Below are positions 1-6,024 of a stretch of 8,373 nt of DNA, in pieces; the first letter of the stretch is position 1; every line of letters begins with the position of its first letter. Origin of the DNA: QNYZ01 sp964577615. GTDB lineage: Bacteria; Desulfobacterota; Desulfobacteria; Desulfobacterales; QNYZ01. The stretch covers positions 1-8,373 of the forward strand of contig CAZNZW010000087.1 of the NCBI GenBank assembly GCA_964577615.1. Direction: 5' to 3'. The position numbers were made by a program, and so were the translations under genes. Below the pieces are notes generated by a model that was not told the DNA's origin, did not search any database, and saw only the letters and a list, made by a program, of their open reading frames with translations.

Positions 1-35
1 ATTAATATTATATTCAACAACTCAAGAGGAAAGCA

Positions 36-1136
36 ATGAACAAAGACCACTATCTGTTTTGCCCCGGCCCGGTGATGGTGCCGGAACGTGTCCACCAGGC
101 ACTCCTTCATCCCGACATGTGTCACCGGGTGCCCGGATTTGAAGGTGTAATTCAAAATACCCAGAAAAACCTGTTGACCGTCTTTAGGGCCACTGATGCA
201 TTTACCGTTTTGTTGATTACCGGTTCCGGAACCGCCGCCAACGAAACGGTTGTTTCCTCGTATTTTACACCGGAAGACAAGGTGCTTTTAATCAACAACG
301 GCGAATTCGGCAACCGGCTTGAAGAGCTTCTCGAAATCCATGCCGTCAAAACAACCGTTGTCCGGGCTGATTGGGGATCCCTGCCCGACCTTGCCCGGAT
401 CGAAACGCAGTTGAAACAGGACCCGGAGATCACGGCAGTGATGATGGTTTTCCACGAAACAAGTACCAGCATCATTAATCCGGTGCATGAGGTGGGCGAA
501 CTGGCGCACCGCTATGGGAAGAAGTACCTTGTTGACGGCGTCAGCGCCGTCGGCGGCGAAGATGTGGATGTGGTCCGGGACCATATTGATTTCTGTACCT
601 CGTCTTCCAATAAATGCCTGGCCAGCCTGCCCGGCGTGGGGATTATCTGTGCCCGCATATCCGAACTGGAACGGACAAAAAACAACCCGGTCCGGGTGGC
701 TTATCTGAACCTGCACCGGTTGTACAAGATGTCGAAAACCCTGCACCAGACGCCGAATACCCCGTCGGTTACCATGTTCATCGCCCTGGATGCGGCTGTT
801 GACACCGTGCTTGCCGAAGGGCTGGACAATCAGATCAACCGGTATAAACAATCCGCCCGAATAATCCGGGAAGGGGTGGCGAAGATGGGCCTGGATATCC
901 TGGCCGAGGGCGACATGGCGGCCAATACCGTCACCTCTGTTTTTCTGCCGGCAGATATCTCGCTAGAAAGATTCATTGCCGATATGGAGGCAAAGGGGTT
1001 TACGCTTTACCCGGGCAAGGGGGAATTGAAGGCGAAAAATATGTTTCAGATTGCCAATATGGGAACGGTCAACGCAGAGATGTGCGCGCTTCTGTTGAAG
1101 GCGCTGGAAGACACAATTGGCGCGCTGCGGGCGTAA
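36..1136 (+). CDS. Class V PLP aminotransferase, PhnW-like (2-aminoethylphosphonate transaminase family)
   Basis: A 366-residue cytosolic PLP enzyme of fold type I, full length for the family. The glycine-rich cofactor loop GSGTAANE is at 63-70, HETSTS at 140-145, the pyridine-binding Asp in LVDGVSA at 167, and the Schiff-base lysine in SSSNKC at 193. These match Asp168 and Lys194 of the Salmonella PhnW enzyme as I recall them, and the tail GFTLYPGK (321-328) is also PhnW-like. PhnW moves the amino group of 2-aminoethylphosphonate to pyruvate. The odd point is the motif FQIANMG (337-343), where PhnW and alanine-glyoxylate transaminases have Arg (FRIGNIG); here it is Gln338. The start is supported by AGAGGAAAG 7-15 bases upstream. 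An AT-rich stretch at 1-20 could hold a -10 element, but no -35 is visible. The next gene, an importer binding protein, starts 42 bp downstream, so uptake and deamination of one amine are probably coupled. The family is sure; the substrate is inferred. Confidence 0.9.
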   Translation: MNKDHYLFCPGPVMVPERVHQALLHPDMCHRVPGFEGVIQNTQKNLLTVFRATDAFTVLLITGSGTAANETVVSSYFTPEDKVLLINNGEFGNRLEELLEIHAVKTTVVRADWGSLPDLARIETQLKQDPEITAVMMVFHETSTSIINPVHEVGELAHRYGKKYLVDGVSAVGGEDVDVVRDHIDFCTSSSNKCLASLPGVGIICARISELERTKNNPVRVAYLNLHRLYKMSKTLHQTPNTPSVTMFIALDAAVDTVLAEGLDNQINRYKQSARIIREGVAKMGLDILAEGDMAANTVTSVFLPADISLERFIADMEAKGFTLYPGKGELKAKNMFQIANMGTVNAEMCALLLKALEDTIGALRA

Positions 1137-1178
1137 GCGCCACAGCCGTCACTAACAAATCCAAAAGGAGGAGTTCCA

Positions 1179-2237
1179 ATGAAGAAAACACTGTCCGCCG
1201 GTTCAATTATTTTCAGTCTGTTTGCGGCCATTACCCTGATGGTCACGGCTTCCCCGGCCACCGCCCGGGATTTAACCATTGTGGGCTGGGGGGGAACGAC
1301 CCAGGCGGCCCATAAAATCGCGTATTTTGATCCTTTCACCAAGGAAACCGGCATCAAAATCGTGGAAGACGAGTGGAACGGCGAAATGGCCAAAGTACGC
1401 GCCATGGTCCAGACGGGTAATGTGACCTGGGATGTCGTTCAGGTAGAAGCGCCCGATGTTTTCCAGGGGTGCGATGAAGGCCTGTTTGAAGAACTCGACT
1501 GGTCCAAAATCACCAGCAAGGACAAACTTGTCGACGGTGCGGCCGCCGAATGTGGCGCCGGCGTGCTGATCTGGTCGACGGTTTTCGCCTATGATGCCAA
1601 TGCCATTAAGGACGGCCCGAAAAACTGGGCCGACTTCTGGAATGTTAAAAAATGGCCGGGCAAGCGCGGCATGCGGCGCGGCGCCAAGATGACTCTGGAA
1701 GTGGCGCTGCTCGCCGACGGCGTGGCCCCGGCTGATATCTACAAAGTTCTGTCGACCAAGGAAGGCGTCAACCGGGCGTTTAAAAAACTGGATGAGCTCA
1801 AAGCCAACATCCTCTGGTGGAAAGCGGGCGCCGAACCCCAGCAGCGGCTTGCCGCCGGCGATGTCACCATGAGCATGGCCTACAATGCGTGGATCTTCCG
1901 GGTGAATAACGAAGAAGGCAGTAATTTTAAGATTGTCTGGGATGGCAATGTCTATTCGATGGATTACTGGACCATCGTCAAGGGCTCGACCAATGTCGAC
2001 AAAGCGCTCAAGTTCATCTCCTTTGCCATGCGTCCCGACCGGCAGGCCGTCTTTTTCAACAAAGTCGCCTATGGCTGGACCGCCAAGGGAACCGGCAAAT
2101 CGATTAAACCCGAAATGCTGCACAACATCCCCACGGCCGAAGGACATCTGGACAACGCGGTATTGACAAATATTGAATTCTGGCTTGAGAACAGCGAGAG
2201 TCTGGAGAAACGGTTCCAGGTCTGGGTCGCCAAATAA
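1179..2237 (+). CDS. Periplasmic substrate-binding protein of a PotD-type (spermidine/putrescine-like) ABC importer
   Basis: A 352-residue exported protein. Residues 1-29 form a classic signal peptide: Lys2-Lys3, a hydrophobic core, and cleavage after ATA before Arg30. There is no lipobox, so it should be soluble in the periplasm. The rest follows the PotD family: FTKETGIKI (53-61), the hinge-region stretch WADFWNVKKWPGKRG (150-164), and a C-terminal YSMDYWTI...ALKFISFAMRPD stretch (259-287). PotD has FWMD at this site; here it is YSMD, so Asp262 is kept but the polyamine-stacking Trp is Ser260. Cys98 and Cys125 are the only cysteines in the mature protein and could form a disulfide. A strong site, AGGAGG at 1166-1171, lies 7 bases before the ATG. 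The gene follows a PhnW-like aminotransferase and precedes two permeases and an ATPase. It should deliver the ligand to those permeases. The ligand is probably an amine but unknown. Confidence 0.93.
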   Translation: MKKTLSAGSIIFSLFAAITLMVTASPATARDLTIVGWGGTTQAAHKIAYFDPFTKETGIKIVEDEWNGEMAKVRAMVQTGNVTWDVVQVEAPDVFQGCDEGLFEELDWSKITSKDKLVDGAAAECGAGVLIWSTVFAYDANAIKDGPKNWADFWNVKKWPGKRGMRRGAKMTLEVALLADGVAPADIYKVLSTKEGVNRAFKKLDELKANILWWKAGAEPQQRLAAGDVTMSMAYNAWIFRVNNEEGSNFKIVWDGNVYSMDYWTIVKGSTNVDKALKFISFAMRPDRQAVFFNKVAYGWTAKGTGKSIKPEMLHNIPTAEGHLDNAVLTNIEFWLENSESLEKRFQVWVAK

Positions 2238-2254
2238 ACAGACCGCTTCTGTTT
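2236..2254 (+). promoter_or_regulatory. Hairpin starting inside the stop codon of the binding-protein gene
   Basis: AAACAGA (2236-2242) pairs perfectly with TCTGTTT (2248-2254) across a 5-base loop. The 5' arm begins at the second base of the TAA stop (2235-2237). Its position suggests a 3'-end barrier that protects the binding-protein message. The stem is AT-rich and modest on its own; its weight comes from the two further hairpins directly after it. Confidence 0.5.
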
Positions 2255-2269
2255 GCCCGGCGCCGGGCA
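2254..2269 (+). promoter_or_regulatory. GC-rich palindrome TGCCCGGCGCCGGGCA
   Basis: A perfect 16-base palindrome abutting the previous hairpin and sharing its last T. In RNA it would fold as a 6-bp stem TGCCCG/CGGGCA with a GCGC loop. No T-run follows, so it is not a standard intrinsic terminator. As a palindrome it could also be a dimeric protein site. I favour the RNA reading because it lies just past a stop codon among other stems. Confidence 0.5.
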
Positions 2270-2289
2270 TCGGCGCCAACACACTGCAG

Positions 2290-2343
2290 GGGGGCAGGGA
2301 ATTCTTTTGACCGATGCGGTCAGCAAAGTAATTTTCTGCCCCC
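2290..2343 (+). promoter_or_regulatory. Long 24-bp stem-loop in the binding protein-permease gap
   Basis: The outer 14-bp stem pairs 2290-2303 (GGGGGCAGGGAATT) with 2330-2343 (AATTTTCTGCCCCC) and includes two G.U pairs. After a bulged T2329, CTTT (2304-2307) pairs with AAAG (2325-2328). After bulged GC (2323-2324), TGACCG (2308-2313) pairs with CGGTCA (2317-2322) around an ATG loop. The G.U pairs would be A-C mismatches in the opposite transcript, so the structure suits the plus-strand message. GGCTTTT follows the stem, a weak U-tract, so partial termination is possible. It probably acts as a stability element or attenuator that makes binding protein exceed permease, as intergenic stems do in malE-malF. 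The pairing is seen directly; the role is inferred. Confidence 0.72.
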
Positions 2344-2404
2344 GGCTTTTCCTCATTTTCAGCGGAAATTCGGATCATTCGAACCGGATCAATCTACCAG
2401 TCCT

Positions 2405-2411
2405 GGAGGAG
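2405..2411 (+). promoter_or_regulatory. Ribosome binding site GGAGGAG that decides between two adjacent ATGs
   Basis: The permease ORF opens with ATG ATG (2413 and 2416). The GGAGG core ends at 2409, only 3 bases before the first ATG but 6 before the second. The second ATG therefore has better spacing and is probably the main start, which would shorten the protein by one residue. Confidence 0.6.
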
Positions 2412-2412
2412 A

Positions 2413-3648
2413 ATGATGGTTGAAGAAGTGATCAGCGGAGGTGAACTTCGCAAGCAGCTGCACCGTGCCGAGCGGCGCAAAAAAATTGAGGCCGTCGGCC
2501 TCATTACGCCGCTTTTTCTTGTCATGCTTGTTTTCTATTTTATCCCGATCGGTTTGATGCTTTACAAGAGCATCGATAATTCCCAGATGCGGAAAATTTT
2601 GCCCCAAACGGCCACCGTATTGTCTCACTGGTCCGGAAAAGGACTTCCCGGCGAAGAGGCCTATACCGCCATTGCCGAGGATATGAAAAAGGCCTATGCC
2701 GACCGGACACTGGCCACGGCCGGCCGACGCCTGAACTTCGATCTGGTCGGCTTCCACAGCCTGTTGTCAAAATCCGGCCGAAAATTAAAAAAACTTCACG
2801 GCCCGCCATACAAGGACGCCTTGATTAAAATGGATAAAAAATGGGGCGATCCCCGTTACTGGACGGTACTTCAGCGTGGATTGAAAAATACGACGATGAT
2901 CTATCTTCTGGCGGCCCTGGATCTTAAATATAACGATCAGAATGAAATCACCCGTGTCGAAGGTGATCAGGCCATCTATATGTCGATCATCGCACGGACT
3001 GTCTATATCAGTGTTTTTGTCACAATCCTCTGCCTGATTATCGGTTTTCCCTTTGCGTATATCATGGCCAACGCCACGACGCGCGTGCGCAATCTGATGA
3101 TGATCGGCCTGATGCTGGTATTCTGGACCTCGCTCCTGGTCCGGACGCTTTCCTGGATACTGGTTCTGCAGAACAAGGGGGTGATTAACGGCATTCTCAT
3201 GTGGGCCGGACTGATATCCCAGCCCCTGGATCTGGTCTTCAACCGGATCGGGGTTTACATCGCCATGACGCATGTACTTCTGCCTTTCATGGTGCTTCCT
3301 CTGTTCAGCGTGATGAGTGGTATCCCGCCCTACTACGTCCGTGCCGCCCGATCATTGGGGGCAACATCCATCGTTGCTTTTTTCCGTGTCTATGTTCCCC
3401 AGACCAAGCCCGGCATTGGCGCCGGATGTTTGATGGTATTCATCCAGGCGCTGGGTTACTATATTACGCCGGCTCTGGTGGGGGGGCCCAAAGACCAGAT
3501 GTTGAGCTACTTTGTGGCGTTTTTCGTCAACGAACGGGTCAACTGGAGCATGGCATCCGCGCTGGGGCTTTTGCTGCTGGTGATAACAGGCTCCCTGTAC
3601 CTGATCCTCGGCAAACACGTCAGCATCACCAATATTAAATTAAACTAA
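2413..3648 (+). CDS. PotB-type ABC importer permease with an enlarged first periplasmic segment
   Basis: A 411-residue inner-membrane protein. TM1 is about 29-51, followed by roughly 140 mostly hydrophilic residues (52-190), then TM2 193-218, TM3 228-252, TM4 283-303, TM5 335-357 and TM6 381-400. The cytoplasmic EAA loop that docks on the ATPase is AARSLGATSIVAFFRVYVPQ (311-330). PotB of E. coli is under 300 residues, and the surplus here is almost entirely the TM1-TM2 segment. That segment is rich in Lys and charged residues (for example 119-145) and should lie in the periplasm, where it could contact the binding protein. The core architecture is ordinary for the spermidine/putrescine permease I family. 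The next permease starts 15 bp downstream, so this pair should form the heterodimeric channel. The family is clear; the role of the insert is unknown. Confidence 0.92.
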   Translation: MMVEEVISGGELRKQLHRAERRKKIEAVGLITPLFLVMLVFYFIPIGLMLYKSIDNSQMRKILPQTATVLSHWSGKGLPGEEAYTAIAEDMKKAYADRTLATAGRRLNFDLVGFHSLLSKSGRKLKKLHGPPYKDALIKMDKKWGDPRYWTVLQRGLKNTTMIYLLAALDLKYNDQNEITRVEGDQAIYMSIIARTVYISVFVTILCLIIGFPFAYIMANATTRVRNLMMIGLMLVFWTSLLVRTLSWILVLQNKGVINGILMWAGLISQPLDLVFNRIGVYIAMTHVLLPFMVLPLFSVMSGIPPYYVRAARSLGATSIVAFFRVYVPQTKPGIGAGCLMVFIQALGYYITPALVGGPKDQMLSYFVAFFVNERVNWSMASALGLLLLVITGSLYLILGKHVSITNIKLN

Positions 3649-3663
3649 ATCCGGGAGGTTCAC

Positions 3664-4488
3664 ATGGCACTGCCGATTCATGCTTCTACCGGAGAGCGCA
3701 TCTGGTATTACGCCTTCCGGGTGATCTGTGGCGTAATTTTTATCTTTCTCCTGTTTCCCGTCCTGACCATTATCCCGCTTTCGTTTAATTCGGGGGAGTT
3801 TTTACATTATCCGCTCCAGGGGCTCAGCCTGAGATGGTATCACGATTTTCTGGCCACCGGCCGCTGGGCGGTCGCGATTAAAAACAGCTTTATCATCGGC
3901 GTTTCATCAGCGTTCCTGGCAACCATCCTGGGGACCATCGCGGCGGTCGGGATTAACCGAACCAACTTTCGGGGAAAGCAGCTGCTGGTGGCCCTGCTGA
4001 TTTCACCGATGGTGGTCCCTTTGGTAATTACCGCTCTGGCGGTGTATCTGTTCTACGCCCGTATCGGGCTGAATGACACCTATATCGGAATTATTATCGC
4101 ACACACCATTTTGGGGATGCCCTTTGTGCTGATTACTGTCAGCGCAACGCTGCAGGGATTTGACTACAGTCTCATCCGGGCCGGCGCCAATCTGGGCGCT
4201 TCTCCCGTGGAGGTCTTTTTCAAGGTAGTACTGCCAAACATCATTCCGGGTGTCGTCTCCGGTGGCCTGTTTGCATTTGCCATATCTCTTGATGAGGTGG
4301 TTGTGGTCCTGTTTGTTGCGGGGCCGACGCATCGAACGCTGCCGCGCCAGATGTTTTCCGGCATCCGGGAGCATCTCAGTCCGACCTTTCTGGCCGTGGC
4401 AACCGCGCTTATCATTGTCGCCGCGCTGCTGATGTTAACCCTTGAAATGCTGAGAAAGCGAAATGAGAAACTCAACAGCCCATCCTGA
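3664..4488 (+). CDS. PotC-type ABC importer permease
   Basis: A 274-residue inner-membrane protein of usual length for permease II of spermidine/putrescine-type importers. Predicted membrane spans lie near 17-39, 73-97, 107-130, 137-160, 197-219 and 242-262. The EAA loop, RAGANLGASPVEVFFKVVLP (172-191), is followed by the conserved IIPGVVSGGLFAFAISLDE (193-211). It pairs with the upstream PotB-like permease to form the translocation pore. GGGAGG at 3652-3657 lies 6 bases before the ATG. The 15-bp gap to the previous gene shows operon membership. The basic C-terminal tail (EMLRKRNEKLNSPS) should be cytoplasmic. Nothing in the sequence is missing or unusual. Confidence 0.94.
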   Translation: MALPIHASTGERIWYYAFRVICGVIFIFLLFPVLTIIPLSFNSGEFLHYPLQGLSLRWYHDFLATGRWAVAIKNSFIIGVSSAFLATILGTIAAVGINRTNFRGKQLLVALLISPMVVPLVITALAVYLFYARIGLNDTYIGIIIAHTILGMPFVLITVSATLQGFDYSLIRAGANLGASPVEVFFKVVLPNIIPGVVSGGLFAFAISLDEVVVVLFVAGPTHRTLPRQMFSGIREHLSPTFLAVATALIIVAALLMLTLEMLRKRNEKLNSPS

Positions 4489-4606
4489 TAAAACCGTTGC
4501 TTCTGATGTCAACCTGGCGCTTTTTTACCAGTTGGGGGAATATCCAAAAGCAGATGGAACGGCTGGACGACTGGCCCGGCCGACTACATTGAAGATATGG
4601 GAGTAA
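4463..4606 (+). CDS. Possible 47-residue ORF bridging the permease and ATPase genes
   Basis: An ATG at 4463 opens a frame of 47 codons ending in TAA at 4604-4606. It overlaps the end of the permease gene by 26 bp and stops 7 bases before the ATPase ATG, filling a gap that is otherwise empty. The peptide reads MRNSTAHPDKTVASD... and ends ...RPTTLKIWE. It is soluble, with no membrane span or signal peptide, and I recognise no family. The likely ribosome binding site of the ATPase gene (GGGAG, 4599-4603) lies in its last codons, so translation could be coupled. Against it: there is only a weak GAGAAAG upstream, about 45 % G/C at third codon positions by hand count, and a second open frame over the same DNA (ATG 4506 to TGA 4590-4592, 28 codons, about 64 % G/C at third positions). 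It may be only a spacer. Confidence 0.25.
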   Translation: MRNSTAHPDKTVASDVNLALFYQLGEYPKADGTAGRLARPTTLKIWE

Positions 4607-4613
4607 ATACACC

Positions 4614-5705
4614 ATGAAAACAGATGATATTCATGTTCGTTTTAAAAATGTCCAGAAAAGCTACGATGGTATCAAGCTGGTTGTCAAAGATCTTAACCTG
4701 GATATCCGCAAAGGGGAGTTCGTTACCATGCTGGGTCCCTCCGGATCCGGCAAGACCACCTGCCTGATGATGCTGGCCGGATTTGAACCGGCCACCCAGG
4801 GTGAAATCATCATTGATGGCCGGTCCATCAACAAAATTCCGCCTCACAAACGGGGCATCGGCATGGTTTTTCAGAATTACGCCCTGTTCCCGCACATGAC
4901 AGTCGCCCAGAATCTGGCGTTTCCGCTTGAAGTACGAAAAATGGACAAGGCCAAGATTGACAAGAAAGTTCAGCATGTTCTCGACATGGTGGAGATGGGC
5001 GAATTCGGCGACCGCCGTCCGGCCCAGCTCTCCGGTGGTCAGCAGCAGCGGATTGCGCTGGCCCGCGCCCTGGTGTTTGATGCCGAACTGGTGCTGATGG
5101 ACGAGCCGCTGGGCGCGCTGGACAAGCAGTTGCGTGAACAGATGCAGTATGAAATCAAGAATATTCACGAAGAGCTTGGCGTCAGCGTGGTCTATGTTAC
5201 CCATGACCAGTCCGAAGCCCTGACCATGTCGGATCGAATCTGTGTGTTCAACGACGGCATTATCCAGCAGGCGGCGTCGCCGGATGATCTGTATGAGCGG
5301 CCCGACAACAGTTTCGTGGCGCAGTTTATCGGTGAAAACAACACGCTGAGCGGAACAGTCGATTCCATAGAAAACGGTATTGCCGCTGTCACGCTCGATG
5401 GCGGTGAAAAAGTTGCGGCGGCAGCCATAAAGGTGGGGGGTGTCGGTGAGCGGACCATGCTGTCAATCCGTCCCGAACGGGTCGTCGTTAACCCGGACGA
5501 TTCTCAGATGGATTTTACGGTGGGCGGGCATGTTCAGAAATTGATTTATCTGGGCGATCATATCCGCTGCCGCATGACTGTTGCCGGCAATGATGAATTT
5601 ATCATCAAAATGCCGAATGATTCGGAAGACCGGCTGCTGGCCGTGGGCGAAGATGTTCGTGTCGGCTGGAAGGCCGAGGACTGCCGGGCGCTGGACGTGA
5701 TCTGA
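4614..5705 (+). CDS. PotA-type ABC importer ATPase
   Basis: A 363-residue cytosolic ATPase that powers the two upstream permeases. All motifs are intact: Walker A GPSGSGKTT (41-49), Q-loop VFQNYALFPHMT (85-96), signature LSGGQQQR (139-146), Walker B LVLMDEP (159-165), D-loop GALD (167-170) and switch His197 in YVTHD. Residues from about 245 to 360 form the C-terminal TOBE-type domain typical of PotA/MalK-class subunits, where ligand- or regulator-dependent inhibition can act. The length is normal. GGGAG at 4599-4603 lies 10 bases before the ATG, which is rather distant. It is the last gene of the plus-strand unit and is followed 13 bp later by a strong hairpin. The family is certain. The substrate follows the binding protein and is unknown. 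Confidence 0.95.
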   Translation: MKTDDIHVRFKNVQKSYDGIKLVVKDLNLDIRKGEFVTMLGPSGSGKTTCLMMLAGFEPATQGEIIIDGRSINKIPPHKRGIGMVFQNYALFPHMTVAQNLAFPLEVRKMDKAKIDKKVQHVLDMVEMGEFGDRRPAQLSGGQQQRIALARALVFDAELVLMDEPLGALDKQLREQMQYEIKNIHEELGVSVVYVTHDQSEALTMSDRICVFNDGIIQQAASPDDLYERPDNSFVAQFIGENNTLSGTVDSIENGIAAVTLDGGEKVAAAAIKVGGVGERTMLSIRPERVVVNPDDSQMDFTVGGHVQKLIYLGDHIRCRMTVAGNDEFIIKMPNDSEDRLLAVGEDVRVGWKAEDCRALDVI

Positions 5706-5718
5706 TAGGCAGGCAGAT

Positions 5719-5746
5719 AAGGTGCCTGACGCCGGTCAGGCACCTT
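5719..5746 (+). terminator. 12-bp perfect hairpin after the ATPase gene
   Basis: AAGGTGCCTGAC (5719-5730) pairs without mismatch with GTCAGGCACCTT (5735-5746) around a GCCG loop. It begins 13 bases after the ATPase stop. The downstream GGTTATTAATAATA is AT-rich but not a clean T-run, so termination may be incomplete or the stem may mainly protect the 3' end. Being symmetric, it could also end a transcript from the minus strand. Confidence 0.7.
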
Positions 5747-5751
5747 GGTTA

Positions 5752-5898
5752 TTAATAATACCCCTCCGTGACAAGTTGTTTTTCCAGATAAAAATCCATC
5801 GCCTGTACAGCCGTGTGCCCGGCAAGAGCCGAATATAAAAATATTATCCGTTCCAGGGCCGTGGCGGAAGCTGCAGCAGGTCGTCTCCCTGTTCAGAA
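5752..5898 (-). pseudogene. Possible 3' remnant of a minus-strand gene
   Basis: On the minus strand a frame is open from just after a TGA near 5899 to TAA at 5752-5754, followed at once by a second TAA (5749-5751). It has no plausible start except an internal ATG (...QAMDFYLEKQ). The last residues read LERIIFLYSALAG...FYLEKQLVTEGYY, which looks like a helical protein end. An adjacent frame upstream on the same strand is also open (ending SEQGDDLLQLPPRPWNG), as a frameshifted gene would be. The hairpin at 5719-5746 sits where its terminator would be. I recognise no family, and chance open frames of this length are common, so this is weak. Confidence 0.18.
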
Positions 5899-6012
5899 AG
5901 AAAACCATTCCGGGCCGATAGCGGTATGAAAATATCTTTGGTTGAATAATATGTCGGCCATTGATAAAAGACGGTCAGAGCGGGTACGGGTCTTTTTTCT
6001 TAATCAATCGAA

Positions 6013-6020
6013 GGGGGGGG
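6013..6020 (+). repeat. G8 homopolymer at the ribosome binding site of the stress-protein gene
   Basis: Eight consecutive G bases (AAGGGGGGGGAGAAATG) end 4 bases before the ATG at 6025, so the run forms or overlaps the ribosome binding site. A change in its length would alter spacing to the start codon. Runs of 6-7 G occur elsewhere in the window (near 1288, 3480 and 6138), so the length alone is not exceptional. Confidence 0.6.
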
Positions 6021-6024
6021 AGAA

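Larger units (their letters stand above)
5706..6024. other. 319-bp region without a secure gene
   Basis: Apart from the terminator hairpin (5719-5746) and the G8 run before the stress-protein gene, no convincing gene is present. The minus strand has an open stretch ending in tandem TAA codons at 5749-5754, treated as a possible remnant. AAAAGAC (5966-5972) and GTCTTTT (5990-5996) could form a 7-bp stem with a 17-base loop and a T-run, a weak terminator candidate. A promoter for the stress-protein gene must lie here or further upstream, but I find no convincing -35/-10 pair. TTGGTT at 5938 and GATAAA at 5963 have 19-bp spacing and poor consensus. Confidence 0.5.

Noticed and set aside
288..851. 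A 187-codon minus-strand open frame within the aminotransferase gene
   Set aside because: It lies wholly opposite a gene with intact PLP-enzyme motifs and has no similarity I can recognise.
1272..2378. A 368-codon minus-strand open frame opposite the binding-protein gene, longer than that gene itself
   Set aside because: The plus-strand product has a signal peptide, a strong ribosome binding site and clear PotD-family motifs. The antisense translation has no recognisable domain and is a by-product of codon bias.
2371..2391. Direct repeat CGGATCA (2371-2377 and 2385-2391) before the permease gene as an operator
   Set aside because: Seven bases with 14-bp periodicity is easily chance, and an operator inside an operon spacer without a promoter is unlikely.
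5966..5996. Stem AAAAGAC/GTCTTTT followed by T bases as a terminator or the end of a small RNA
   Set aside because: Only 7 bp, mostly A-T, with a 17-base loop, and no promoter or conserved upstream element is visible; kept only as a remark in the intergenic entry.
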